Assembly: GCF_033115175.1 (NCBI RefSeq)
Contig: NC_084837.1
Span: forward strand, 90,330,499 to 90,394,498
Source: Lepus europaeus
Taxonomy: Eukaryota > Chordata > Mammalia > Lagomorpha > Leporidae
DNA length: 64,000 nt
Direction: 5' to 3'
Position numbers and translations under genes: made by a program
Shown here: positions 44,346 to 56,139 of the stretch, in pieces
Numbering within the stretch: position 1 is the first letter of the stretch
Layout of the letters: the number at the start of each line of letters is the position of its first letter
The notes under the pieces: generated by a model
Databases searched by the model: none
The model's input: only the letters and a program-made list of their open reading frames with translations
What the model was told of the DNA's origin: nothing

Positions 44346-45303
44346 AGTCAGAGGGGTTTTACAGCAGAAACCCTTTTGTTCTGTGGGTAACAATAAATTC
44401 AATCAAAAAGTTTCCATTCTGGTTTTTGAACTTTCATCTGGTGAGGCCCCAGGAGTGGCTTCCAGGGTCCAAAGGAGGTGGTTCTTCCTACACACACGCA
44501 CACCCCTTGGGGACCCGGAGGGTGGCGGTGCAGAGGGCTTATCCCCAGACAAGCTGTGTGCCGGTGCCCGTGGCCTCTGCTTCTCGTGGGCGTCTGGATG
44601 CGCTGTCCTCTGTCATTTCCGGTGGTGACAAGGGGGCTCGGCGTTTCTCTCTCCGGACCCTCGGAGACTGCCCTCTGCTGTCCCAGCGATGTGACAGCAG
44701 AGCCAGCAGACTGTCCTTCTCTCCTGTGTCCTGCCCGGCTGGCAGTTTGAATAGATGGTCATTCGGGCAGGGTAAAGTGAAGGCTCACGCCCGGGGGATG
44801 GCGTGCTGGCCCGTGTGTCCCCACATTGCCAGGTGACAGGAAGCCCAGGTCTCCCTCTGGGGAGCAGGCAGGCCCAGGGTCCTGGGGCTGCAGGGACGAA
44901 CAAGCAGGACTCCTGGGCCCCGAGGGGAAGCAGCAGCTGTCCCTGGGGAAGCCACCCCGCCGCTGCCGCCCTCGGAGTTGCTTCCTCCTGGGCACGCACG
45001 CGGCGCGTCGTTATTTCGGGAGCTCTCATTGATAAAAAGCAGTGTTGACCTCTACTAGTTCTGCATCCTGAGCCCCAGAGCCTGGGCGTGGGGGCGCTGC
45101 TGACGAGCCCCTCAGAGGGGACAGGGGGCAGCCAGCGAGCACAGGGCCCCACCCCGTCCTGGGAGGCAGGAGGGCGTGGCACCGGCGGGAGCCTCTCCCT
45201 CGGCCACCAGCGTCCACTACAAAAGACCCTTCTCTGAAGAGCTGCTCGGCCGCCCCTGCTGAGAGCCAGGGACCACAGAGGAGGGCGTAGAAGTCAAGGC
45301 CGC
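44346..45303. other. Intron 1 segment, no gene seen
   Basis: No repeat or exon recognised. Confidence 0.4.
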
Positions 45304-45612
45304 GGGGCTGGCGTTGTGGCCAGTGGGTGAAGCTGCAGCCTATGCCGCCGATCCCATACATGCATTGGTTCGAGTCTCGCTGCTCCACTTCCCATCCAGC
45401 TCCCTGCTAATGCACCTGGGAAAGCAGCAGAAGATGGCCCACGTGCTTGGGCCCCTGCCACTCACGTGGGAGAGCTGGCTGGAGTTCCGGGCTCCTGGCT
45501 TCAGCAAGGCCCAGCACCAGCTGTTGCGGCCATCTGGGGAGTGCACCGAAGTGTGTGGAAGGTTCTGTCCCTGCCTCTGTGTCACTAAGCAAACAATAAA
45601 TACGTAAACATT
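45304..45612 (+). repeat. Lagomorph C-type SINE (+)
   Basis: Head 'ggggctggcgttgtggccagtggg', B box 'ggttcgagtctc', body, and a short tail 'caataaatacgtaaac'. Confidence 0.9.
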
Positions 45613-45699
45613 AGATACATAAGGGTAGTTCCTGCAGAGCCGCTCACAGTTCACAAATCACTTACACACCGGCTTCTCACACTCTCCTAGGGAAAGGGG

Positions 45700-45775
45700 T
45701 GGGAATGCGTGCATTTATAGGTGGGGACACTGCGACTCAGAGCGGTCAAGGGGAGGTCACAGAGCCCGCGCTCCG
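45700..45775 (-). repeat. MIR fragment
   Basis: 'catttataggtggggacactgcgactcagagcgg' and 'ggaggtcacagagc' in antisense MIR order. Confidence 0.65.
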
Positions 45776-45849
45776 GAGCGCACAGTGCTCCTTGCCCTGC
45801 AGCTCAGGGACCAAAGTCAGGATCCAGGACCAGAAGCTTCCGTGTCTCC

Positions 45850-46235
45850 CGGCCACTTGATAGGAATGCAGATTCCCAGGCCCCACCCAGGACTGCCTGG
45901 ATCAGAAGCGGGCAGCCTCTGACGAGCCCACCCCGTGACTCTGCTGGACACTCGGGATGGAAGAGCGCTGGCCCCGGGCAGCGGCTCTGGTCTCAGCGTC
46001 CGGGCGAATCGCCTGGGGTCTTGTTGACCGTGGCTCCCAGGTGATGCCGCAGCTGGCGGTCCACAGCCCGTACCTTGAATAGCAGAGACCCCAGATAGGA
46101 GCCACCTGGTGGGGGCGTGGCTTGGCTAATGACATGCACATTCCTTGCCCCCCTCTCCCCCGTGTGTGTTTCTGCAGACCTGGGACCTAGGAACTTGCAT
46201 TTCCACCAACAACTCAGGCGGGGCCTGGGGCTCGC
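45850..46235 (+). repeat. MER5-type DNA transposon fragments
   Basis: 'taggaatgcagattcccaggcccc acccaggac', later 'gtccgggcgaatcgcctggggtc' and 'ggacctaggaacttgcatttcc' match MER5 blocks, probably more than one copy. Confidence 0.6.
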
Positions 46236-49097
46236 GCTGAGGATCCCTCCTCTGGAGCTCAGACTTGCAGGCCGTTTCCCGCCCCCAGCAAGCCTCATTT
46301 TCAAAGATTTTTTGTTTCCTGAATCACTCATGCAATCTCCTGCCAGGCTGTGGGTTACGGGACTGCGAGTGGGAGGCCATCTCTGAGCCAGCAGGGCCCT
46401 CGGTTCCTCAAAATAGGTCAGGAGTCTGGCACAGACCGCGCTCAGGGGCTACAAATAGAAACCCATCTGTGGGTTCCGTCACCCACCCCCCCTCCCTGCC
46501 TGGCCAGAGGAACACAGGACTCAGAACCCCAGAGGAGGGGGCGCCTCCCTGGGTGGGGCTGGGGGCTGCTGTGCCACCTCCCACCCAGCCACTGCCACTG
46601 GGTCATCCTGCAGGGGACAGGTGGCAGCGCCAGGTCTTACCTTCCCCGGGGTGGGAGGCTGGCGGTGTGCACTGGTCATCTGGGGACCATGCTGTGTGAA
46701 CTTGGGCAAGTCGCTCACCCTCTCTGGGCCTCACTGGGCTGGATTTCAGTGGAGCCGTGGCTGCCCTTCTGCTGGGGCAGGCTGTGGCTCCGCGAACGCC
46801 TGTTTGAGTCGGGATCCCATGGAGAAGACGCTGGGCCGGAGAGAGGGGCGGGGTGGGGGGAGGCAGGCATTTCCTTCTCCTGGCTCCCTGCCGGCTGGGA
46901 TGTTGTGGGATCTGGTCCCGTGGATGAGGGGAGGACAAGGTTGGTGTCCCCTAAGTGACCTTGGACCAGCCCGTTTGCATCGGGGAAGTGGGGAGAATAG
47001 TTAATGTTTATTCCTTGGGGTCAAGGACTCCAAGAGGTCATGAGTGTGAAATGCTTAGCTCATAGTAAACTATCCGAGGAGCTGGCCATGGTTCCGTGGG
47101 TGGAGAGGCAGGAGCTGGGGCCGCACAGGACAGCATAGCATCGGGGAGGGGGGAGGGCTCCGGGGCCGTGGTGGGGGCTGGGGGGGGGCTCTGCTCCAGA
47201 GGCTGAGGTGGAGGCGGCCTCTGGGCTTCTAGCAGAACAGGAAAGGCTGCGGGGGCTCCGGACAGCAGCCTGGCCCCGGAGTAGACTTCGTGTCTGGCTG
47301 GAGGGCACTGGCAGGTGGGCAGTGCTGGGTCCCCAGGGGGTGGACCTACACCCTCTGTGCAGAGGCGGCAGCCAGCCTCGCCCGTTCCTGATGGACTTTG
47401 GTCTGCTCCCCGATAGCCTGAGAGAGGCTGCCCATTTCACAGGTGGGAAGGATGAGGCATTGAGGAGAAGAGGCCCCCGTGGTTGGTAGGAGCAGCCCCA
47501 GAACTCCATTTCTGCGAGGGGTGGAGAAATTCAGTGAAGTGACCCCAGATTGTGGCCTTCCCTGGTCCCTGCGTGTCCCTCCCAGGACCTGCCCGGTCTG
47601 TGGGTTCAGTGAGGTCCTCTTTCCACAGGACGTTTTGCTTTGGGAGCTCAGCGATGTCCATCCTCCCAGTGATGTCCAAGGGAATGCTTTGAGAGCGTGC
47701 CGCCCAGTATGGCCACTGCCTTCCAATGCGGCCAGGGAACCCTTACAATGTGGTTAGTCTGACCGGGGAAGCAATTTCTGATTGGATTTAATTGTGATTA
47801 ATCTGCGCTTAAGGGGCCACGTGTGGCCGGCGGCCGCCCTGTGGAATGGTGCTGTTTTAGCCTCTTTCAGATGCACAGGCTCAACTGTGGGCGTCCACAG
47901 ATTTCTGGCCCCCTAACTCTCTCCTTGGATGGCCTGATGCCTGGGCAGCCTGGGCCAGAGCTCTGGGAGCTGCCGCCCGGAGCGAAACTCCAAACCCGCT
48001 CATCCTGCAGCTCCATCTGTCTGTCATTTCATTACTGTGGCTGTTTAACTCTGCCCCAACGAGGCACTCGGCTGTGTCACATTGGCAGCCTGGAAACTGG
48101 CCATGGTGGCAATATTTACACCATGGACATTGGCAAATAGTGCATTCGTCCTGCCTTCCAGAGAGCCGGCTGTTAAACACGTCCCAGCACAGCACTGCCG
48201 TGGGCACATCCTTCGAGTGCTCACCACTGGTGAGCCTGCTGGTGTTTGCGGCACTGTGGAAAGAGCCGTGGACAAAAGAGACAGAAATCCTTGCCCTGCC
48301 GGAGCTGAGCTTCTAGTGGGAGAAACTGGGTCAGCAAACCGTGGCACCTGCCTGACCTGTGCTTATTTTGGGTGGGGGCGGGGAAGTGTCCCGGAGAGAG
48401 AGCTTCGAGAGGAGCCCTTGAGGAAGTGGGCACAGAAGACATGCAGGTGCACACGGAACACGGGCAGCAGCCTCACGGGAACACCGTGGCACACAGAAGG
48501 GAACGGAGGCTCAGAGAGACTCAGCTGCTAGTCCCCGGTCAGCCAGGCCCAGGTGGGGCCAGCGTTCCAGTGGAGGTCGCCTTGGGGACCGCTGCCCGGA
48601 ACACAGGTCAGAGTCAGTGCCAGCCCCCCACCCCGGCCCTGCACGCCTGCTGAAGGATGCAGAGAATTACAAGGTGGACCCCGAGGGGCCCCCAGGCCCC
48701 CAAAGCCCAGTGCCAGTGGATTCAGAGATCTTGGCGTATGTACGGTAGAAAATGTGTGGCCCAGTGTCCCAGGGCTGGGAATCTCCTGAGATGTTACAGC
48801 ATCTCCTGGGAGCCAGTGAGACCCCGGAATCCTGGGCTAGCCCAGGACAGGGCAGAGCTGGGTGGTGGGTCATCCAGCACAAACTCCTGTGGCGGGAGAA
48901 GCAAGAGGGGCCTGCGTGGGGGCCCTCGGTGAACCAGCAGCTGGGCCAGCAGCACCCGGCTCCCTGCACTCCAGGGGCCCTTACATCAGGCTGTGTGCAG
49001 CCCAGGACCCTGGCTCGCAGGTGTTTCTGGCTTCTTTCTTCATTGAAAGGAAATGGCTCTGGCTTTACCTGTTGTACAGGTACAGTCTGGAGTTCTA
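46236..49097. other. Intron 1 segment with MIRs and a possible conserved block
   Basis: + strand MIR pieces lie at about 46675-46745 and 46955-47075. Antisense pieces lie at about 47380-47465 and 48495-48620. The AT-richer stretch 47735-48130 has homeodomain-type motifs and no repeat signature; it is discussed as a finding. Confidence 0.5.
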
Positions 49098-49112
49098 AGT
49101 AAAGTTTTCTTT

Positions 49113-49433
49113 TCTTTCTTTCTTTTTTTTTTTAAGATTCACTTATTTATTCGAGAGGCAGAAGCAGAAAGAGAGGTCTTCCATCTGCTGGTTCACTCCC
49201 CAGATGGCTGAAATGGCTGGAGCTGGGTCAATCCAAAGGAGCCAGGAGCTTCTTCTGGGTCTCCCACACAGATGCAGGGGCCCAAGGACTTGGGCCATCT
49301 TCCACTGTTTTCCCAGGCCCTTAGCAGGGAGCTGGATTAGAAATGGAGCAGCCAGGACTCGAACCAGCACCCATATGGGATGCCTGTGCCACAAGCAGGG
49401 GCTTAGCCTACTATGCTACAGCGCCAGCCCCTG
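49113..49433 (-). repeat. Lagomorph C-type SINE (-)
   Basis: Poly-T-rich start, 'aagattcacttatttattcgag', antisense body, head complement 'gctacagcgccagcccc'. The 15-bp target duplication AGTAAAGTTTTCTTT (49098-49112) / AGTACAGTTTTCTTT (49434-49448) has one mismatch. Confidence 0.93.
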
Positions 49434-49448
49434 AGTACAGTTTTCTTT

Positions 49449-50655
49449 AGCGTTCTCCTGCTCATGGAATGTGCTCACACCCCTGCATTTTGCAAGGAAG
49501 AAATTGAAGCTTTGCATCCACTGGGAGACGCTACCCTCCCTGGTGCACAGCTCGGGCTCTCGGCTGCTTCCCTCCTGTGTGTCTGGCTTCCCTGGGCCGG
49601 GGCAGGCAGAGCTGGCTGAGGCAGACCCGCTACTGCTCACAGACCCAGCACTATGCGGGGGGATGGGACCAGGTACTGGTGACAGTGTCTTCCCCTCACC
49701 ACAGTGTCGCTCATGCTCCATCCTCAGATCCTACAACAGAGGTGTGGTTGACTCCCAGAGCCTGGCAGAGGAAGGAGGCCATGCAGCAGAAAAATGTAGT
49801 CTTTCCCCCATGGCACACGGACAGGGCATGGCTGCCCCATGCATCCCGTTGGGCCGTCCACTGGGCATGCAGCCCCCAGGCACCTGCTCCCCAGCCTCTT
49901 GATGTGCCTGTGGCCAGAGGCCCCCGTCCCTACACGAGCAGAGGCAGGAAAGACAAACCCTTTCTCGCCCCCTGGAGTGTGGTTTTCCTCATCCTCATGA
50001 TGACAGAGTGGCTGCTGGCCACAGGCCATCAATTATCACATCTAAGGACAGGGGCCGCTTTGTTGCCCTGCTGAGCAAACCCAGTGATTATCTCCTGGGA
50101 GAAGTAAAGCCAGCCTCCCAGCCTCCACCTCTTGAGAGGTGCCAGGGCAAAGTGACAGCACCTTGCTTCCGGCTGTCCCCTCTCAGAGGGAAACCAGGGC
50201 GGCCCAAGCCCCGGGAGGGGCTGCCAGCGAGCAGCCGACTGTTGGTTCTTTGTAATCCTGTGGAGTGCTCTGTGACTGGAACAAGCAGGCAGAGGTGAGC
50301 GTTTGGTGCAGAGGCTGAGCGAGGACAAGATTCACTTTACGCTCTGGAAAGAACAGGAGGCGAAGTCCCAAGTTCTTGGCCGAAATCTGGCCCCCACCCC
50401 TCGCACGCCTCTGAGCCCGATCTCGGAAGTGGGGTTGCAGTATCGGCCCGGCGCTCCTGCTGCACAGCTGCATGGCTGACTGCGGGGGCGGGGAGGCTGC
50501 AGGGGTTGTGGCTGTGGGTGGGCGCCAGCCCTGTGCCCATACAGAGCTGTCAGCCGCTGGGATTCCCCGAGCTGGCCCTGGAGAAGGCAGGACCAAGAGG
50601 CACACGACGACTGGGGCACCTTGGAGCTCCTTACAAAGCAGAACTTCCTGTTTTT
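49449..50655. other. Intron 1 segment, no gene seen
   Basis: No repeat or exon recognised; slightly CpG-richer at about 50380-50480. Confidence 0.4.
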
Positions 50656-50862
50656 GAAGTTAATTCATTTATTTTTATGTAATGGAAAGAGAGAGAGAGA
50701 GACTCCCATGCAGTACCTGAGCCATCACCTGCTGCCTCCCAGAATGCGTTAGCAGGAAGCTGGACCGGAAGCAGAGGCAGGATTTGAACCCAGGCACTCT
50801 GACATGGGATGTGGGTGTTCCAAGCAGCAGCTTAAGCCCTTGCTCCACAGCACCCACCCCGG
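50656..50862 (-). repeat. Old lagomorph SINE (-) with internal deletion
   Basis: 'aattcatttatttttatgtaatgg', (AG)n, then directly 'acctgagccatcacctgctgcctccc', 'ggatttgaacccaggcactctgacatggg', 'ccacagcacccacccc'. The central part is missing. Confidence 0.8.
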
Positions 50863-53800
50863 GCAGCACTGCCTTTTACTGGTTAGGGATGGCCGAGGCG
50901 GAAAAGAAGGCTGCCTTGATAGGTCGTGAGCTTCTTGTCCCTGCAGGGCGACCTCTGGCCCAGGGCGACGTGGAGCAATGGATGGACCCAGATGGCCACC
51001 CTGTCCCAGGAGAATCGAGTTCCTCCACGCCACTGAAGGCACAGAGGTGCTCTGGGCTTGGTCCTGCCACCCTGGCTGGGGACCCTCGTCCCCTGTGAGT
51101 CCCCCTCCTAACAGGACTGCTATGACAGGACAAAGGGTCAGACTCGCAGGTCACCTCTTGGCTCCCCCAGCCCCCTGCCACACACACACGCGCACACACA
51201 CACTGGTTTCTCTTTAACGCCCTGAGCGACTTCCCCAAATGCAGCCTCAGCAGACTGGGAAAGAGGAGACTTCCGTCCGTGCCTGCCCCAGCTGTGTGGG
51301 ACCTCAGGATGGCGTCCGCCCCTTTACTGGTGCAGGGTGGGAAGATCAGAGCCCCGTGGCCCGCAGTGTGTGTGTCTGTGTGTGTGTGTGTGTGTGTCTG
51401 TGTTGCAGGGGGGCGTCTGCTCTGACCTCTCAGACCCTCCAGCCTCCTGTCCCCCACCCAGATCCCATCCAGAACACAGCCTTGGCCACCTGGCCTGTCG
51501 CCGCCACCAGCCAGCCCAGGCGCCTGCTCACGTGTTCCCTCTGCCCTCCCCTCTCCTTCCCATCCCTCACGCCCCTACCAGACCAAGAGACTGCGGGAGG
51601 AGGCATTTCAGCTCGAATTCAATCAGGGCTGAAGACCTAAAGCCCATGTTTACAGGGCGCGCAGCAATGACTGATGACGCCACGAGCCAACAGCAGACAG
51701 GATGCCGAGCCATGCTGCGCGCTGCAGGCGCAAGGATGCAAGAGCGAGGTCACAGCCGCACGCAGCGTGTGGACCTTTCATTGAAAACGTAGAGTGGGCA
51801 TGAAAGACACTTTGGGGGAACGTGCCTGCGGGCTGGATATCTGTAGACCGTGAGGAGCTGCTGTCCGTGTTCCTGGCTGTGGCGATGGCAAAGTGCTGGG
51901 GCAGGAGGCGCTGGCTGGCTGGGAAACGCGTGCTGAAGGAATCAGGAGGCAGAAGTCACGAGTTTTGCAAGGTTATCCCCAATAATGCTGCCAAAGAAGA
52001 AAGAGAGAGAGAGGGAGAAGAATGGCAGAGAAGGAGAGGGGGAACAGGAAGGACCCGGGCCGCCGAAGGAGGTGACAGGCCTGTCCCAGGCTTGGTAGGG
52101 CTGCCAGTGGGGAGCAGAGCCCAGGACCGCAGGCTCCCATTGTGTAGCCAGGCCATGAACACTCGCTGTGGGCCCATGTGCAGACCCCACGATCTGACCC
52201 ACTTGTCAGCAAGGACCTCCGGCCTCCCTCCCTTGCACTTCCAAAGGCCCAGCAGAGAGAATCTCCCTCGAGACCCAGGCCAGGCCTGCAGCCAGCCAGC
52301 CCTGTGCAGAACGTGCTCCAGTGTCCCCAGGAAACAGATCTGTCCCAGCCCATTCCTGGGCGGAGGGTTGACACGTCACCTGGAGAGCTGTGGGCTCCCA
52401 GCAGTGCCAGCTGGGCTGGGGGTGGGGGTTGATGGCAGAAGCATCTGGGGAGAAGCCAGTGGTGCTCACCCGGAGCCTGCACCACAAATGCCCAGTGTAC
52501 GCTCTGTAGACCGGGGTGGGGGACAGACAGGAAAGAGTGGGGGCAGGAGAGGCAGGGGAGGGTGGAAGAGGAGGGGTGACATCAGTGGGAGACAGGCAGG
52601 GACTGGGGTACCTGGGGTGAACGTGGAGGGTGTGCAGAAGGCTCGGTCAGGTCGGCTTGCCCTGGGCAGCTTAGCATTCATTCCCCCAAGTCCTGGGGTG
52701 GGGGCGGGGTTGTTATTAGCTCCTTTGTCTAGGTGCGGTGCAGGTGGCACAGAGAGGTGGTGAGGCTTGCCCAAGTCACACAGCTCATTGGCAGCAGAGG
52801 TGGGACTTGGATGTAGGTCTACAAGGCACCCAGCCCAATGCTCATGACCTTCCCCTCACAGTCCCCAGGAGACCCTGCAGGGCCATCTGCCCTGGGAGAC
52901 TCGGGCCCTAAGTGCCAGGCCACTCGCTCTATACCCAGGCGCACGCCGGCATCCCCAGGCCCCAGCCCCCGGCTGTGCTCATGCCGGAGATAGAACATGC
53001 GGCCCCTGTTCAGCGGCCTTGGCCTGTGTCTATTCTGGGGGGACAGAACTGTCCCTGGCCGTCTCCTGTGGGAACCGTGGAATCTGGAATGTTCTACCTG
53101 GAAGGGGCACATCCTTCCCACCTCAGAGAGAATTCTAGAATTCTACCAGGTCCTCAAACCACCCACGCTGTGGTTTTAATGCTGTGTTCTTCCCACTGCT
53201 CCGTTCCCTTTCTCCTAGCAATGGTGCCTGTGAAGGTCTCCACCTGACGTGCAAGGTGCATTTTTTCAAACCCAAATTAAAATAAACATGCGACGACTTG
53301 AATTAAGTGTCACCTCTGTATCCAGTGAAGGGATCTCAAGTGACTGCCAGGCTCCCGTCGGCGCTCTTGCCTCTCCTGCGTGACTTTGTCCGGAAAGCCT
53401 TGGGCAGGGCTCAGCAGAGAAGGCAGGTGGCAGGGGGATACGGCTGGGTAGAGGCAGGGAGGTGGGGAGACGGCTCCGCTGGGGTGAGGGTGACCTTGGG
53501 GGTGGAGGAGGTCCGTGGAGCTGGGGGAACAGCATCTGCGGCTTCTCCGTGTCGGATACCGAGCCTCTTCCTTCGATAAGGAGGTCTTTGGTGGCTTAGC
53601 TCCTGGCTTCGTTAAAGCAGGTGCAAAGTTTTGTTTTCATTGAAAATTCCCAGAGTCGGCTTCCTGAGTGAGTGGCAGCGTTCGCGTCTGATTGCGCTTC
53701 CCCCGGGGAAAGTTCAGGGAGGAAGCAGGCTTGCCCCATGCTGTCCCGGGATGGGGCGGGGCTCAGGCGCACCTGGAGATAGGCCAGGGCAACATCTGTG

Positions 53801-54814
53801 GGGCCGGAAGCACTATCATTTCCATCATTTCGGGATGCACAGATGTGCCCCGCCGGGTGCCAGGCCTGGGGCCGTGCGCTATGCGTCTGCCAGGGCGACC
53901 CAGCTCAGGACTTCCCTGCAGGAGGCGCTATCCTGGGCAGAGCGGGACTCCACCCACCCAACACCTGCACATCTGTGCACTGCTGTGCCCACAGGTGCCA
54001 GAGGAGACAGTGACAGGGCTCGGTTGGGCGGCTGGAGCCTGTGTTGTCCCTGGTGGGCAGGGAGGACCGGGGGGAGGGGTCCTGCCCAGTTCTCCAGAAC
54101 AGGCGTCTTCCGATTTTAATGTGGTTCCAACTGAGCCAGGAGGTGGGCAGGGCCCCTGGCTAAAATTGCCGATGTAACTGGAGGTCCCGTCTCCTGAGGT
54201 CTGAACGGGGACCCAGGACTTAGTGCCTCTGAACAATGCCTTCGGGAGGCCTGGTGATGCATGGGTAGGGCGCCTGGCGTGGGTCGGAGCCTCAGATCTT
54301 CACTTAGGAGACCTGTCTGTTTTCATAGCCCTACGCTGCTGTGTGGCCTTGGACAAGTCACTTGACTTCTCTGTGCGTAATGATGATGACCTACAGGACT
54401 CCTGGGGATGGCCTTGTGGACAGGAAACTCCAGAGAGTACCTGAGGGGCTGGTGAGGAATGGGCCGTGGCTTGTCCCCTTGCGCACAGAGGGCCACCCTC
54501 ACCCTTCCCAGCCCCGCCATCGGCACCACCCCCAGTCTTTGTGAACCTAGGGTTCAGCAGCGTTTTGGACCACAGGAGGCAGTGTTTCGCGGTGCTGCTT
54601 TGCTCTATCCTTTCTGGAAGGATGTGGACCAGAAGCAGGGAGTGGCAGAAGGCCTTGGCCCTCGTGGGAGCTCACCCAAAGTGGGAGGGGATCCTGGAGC
54701 CTCCTGCCTGAGGCGGGCACTGGGGCTCAGCCACCCTCCTGCGCCCCTGCCGCCCACGCCCAGCTCAGGGCCCCTCACGACCCGGTGGCCAGGCTGACCC
54801 AGTCTCTCTGGCCC
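50863..54814. other. 3' end of intron 1, no gene seen before exon 2
   Basis: Holds the (TG)n run at 51366-51403, a homopurine stretch at about 51993-52065, an antisense MIR at about 52710-52830 ('gcttgcccaagtcacacagc') and a + strand MIR at about 54280-54440 ('gctgtgtggccttggacaagtcacttgacttctctg'). No further exon recognised. Confidence 0.5.
51366..51403. repeat. (TG)n microsatellite with TC interruptions
   Basis: About 18 TG units with two TC interruptions. Confidence 0.9.
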
Positions 54815-54822
54815 CTCAACAG

Positions 54823-55023
54823 ATGTCCTGGCGACCGCAGTACCGCAGCTCCAAGTTCCGGAACGTCTACGGGAAGGTGGCCAACCGCGAGCACTGCTTC
54901 GACGGCATCCCCATCACCAAGAACGTGCACGATAACCACTTCTGCGCCGTCAACGCCCGCTTCCTGGCCATCGTCACTGAGAGCGCGGGCGGCGGCTCCT
55001 TCCTCGTCATCCCCCTGGAGCAG
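54823..55023 (+). CDS. CORO2B: CORO2B exon 2 (residues 6-72, coronin N-terminal segment)
   Basis: The 67 codons read MSWRPQYRSSKFRNVYG... to ...GGGSFLVIPLEQ. The SSKFRNVYG block (residues 14-22), HFCAVN (44-49) and AGGGSFLVIPL (60-70) are the signature of the coronin N-terminal domain that precedes the seven-bladed WD40-type propeller. MSWRPQYRSSKF, NVHDNHFCAVN and IPITK are type II coronin features. NVYGKVANREHCFDG separates CORO2B from CORO2A, which has HVFGKPASKENCYDS as I recall it. Coronins bind F-actin; CORO2B is enriched in nervous tissue and reported to associate with vinculin at focal adhesions. By my alignment Pro35 sits where CORO1B has Arg30, a residue linked to F-actin binding there, so actin contact may differ. 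The exon is bounded by CTCAACAG| and |GTAAGT, phase 0 at both ends. The first codon is an ATG with A at -3 after splicing. Confidence 0.97.
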
Positions 55024-55724
55024 GTAAGTGGCTCTGGGGTCTGCCCGAGGCGCAGCCCAGGGGACCGGGGCGACCTGAGCCCTCATGCCAGAGCTTGGGC
55101 ACGCCACCTGCAGCGGTGTCCAAGGGCGCGAGGGATTGGGACGCGCTGCGGTTCTGCGTCCTGGCCGTCCTTTGCCTATGAGGCTGGGAGAAGATCCAGC
55201 CTTGGGCTCGTTGGCCGGCTGCAGAAGTGGCTTGTTGGAAAAGGCACTGCTCTCCGGGGAGAGCCTGCTCCCTCGCCCCCACCTCCTGTCTCAGGGTCTC
55301 CCCCCTCTACAGTTGCTTACGTGAACGGAGCAGATTAAATGTGCAAAGGCTGGATCATGAAATTTTTAAGCTGCAGCCGTTCAGGCAGAGTCCCTGGAGG
55401 CCCGTGGGAGGTCACGCGCCTCGGGGAAAGTGCTCGCTGTCAGTCCCACTTGTTTATGCCTGAGTTCCCCCTCCCCGCCCTGACTCATCCCCACTCCCCC
55501 CCTGTGCCAGAGCGTGCAGGGGGAGGGGAGGCGTGCATGGAAGGAAGCCTCGGTTCCCGACTCTGGCTGGCAGCTGACAGCGGAGGAAGGGTTTAGCCGG
55601 CCTCGCCTCCCCATGGTGGGGGCCGCAGGTTTGCATAAGGCTTAGGGGGAGCCTCCCTTCCACCCCTGGGGGCAGCCGTCGTGACACTGAGGACAGAGAG
55701 AGGTCGGTGGACCCCACGGCAAGA

Positions 55725-55825
55725 GGTCCGGCTTCTGCCACTAGCCAGGATTGTTGACCTCTGGCGTGTCGCCTAACTTATGTGGAAATGGGGACCATAA
55801 GTCCTTGTCTCCCTGCATCCCCCAT
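55725..55825 (+). repeat. MIR fragment
   Basis: 'ggcttctgccactagccagg', 'gacctctggcgtgtcgcctaactt', 'tggaaatggggaccataa' in MIR order. Confidence 0.65.
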
Positions 55826-56139
55826 GTTGACATCAAGTGGGGTGGAGGGCATGGAGGTTCCTGGCGAACGCTTTCACGCATTCCAGATGTTGTCTGCCGT
55901 GCCCAGCAGCCGGGCACAAGCCCAGGGCGGCTCCAGTGCATTCGGGATTCTGAAGCACAGCTCACCGCCCCTCTGGAGCCAGATGGCCTCAGGGCTCTGT
56001 CTGCCTGGGGATTGGCCCAGCTCCGTGCATCCGCGCAGCCTGCCGTGCTGTGGGGATGAGTGGGCCGCTCCTCCCTGGGCTCGGGTCCGTTGCCGGCACT
56101 CTGCCATACCTCTGCTCGTGGCTTGCAAAGGTCAACCAT

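Larger units (their letters stand above)
1857..54822 (+). other. CORO2B: CORO2B intron 1 (about 53 kb)
   Basis: The donor GTAAGC at 1857 and the acceptor CTCAACAG at 54815-54822, following a CT-rich tract, bound a phase-0 intron. It is GC-rich and carries about 21 lagomorph SINEs plus MIR, MER5, MaLR and L1 remnants. No other coding exon with a recognisable domain was found on either strand. Long first introns of neuronal cytoskeletal genes often carry enhancers; candidate blocks are listed separately. Confidence 0.9.

Noticed and set aside
51993..52065. Homopurine tract as a possible triplex or SINE remnant
   Set aside because: Interrupted by several pyrimidines, with no SINE head or tail nearby. 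Not distinguishable from ordinary low-complexity DNA.
51822..52763. 313-codon open frame on the + strand
   Set aside because: No domain, no initiation context or codon pattern, and a frame overlapping a MIR and a homopurine tract. Open frames of 200-330 codons occur throughout because GC-rich DNA lacks stop codons.
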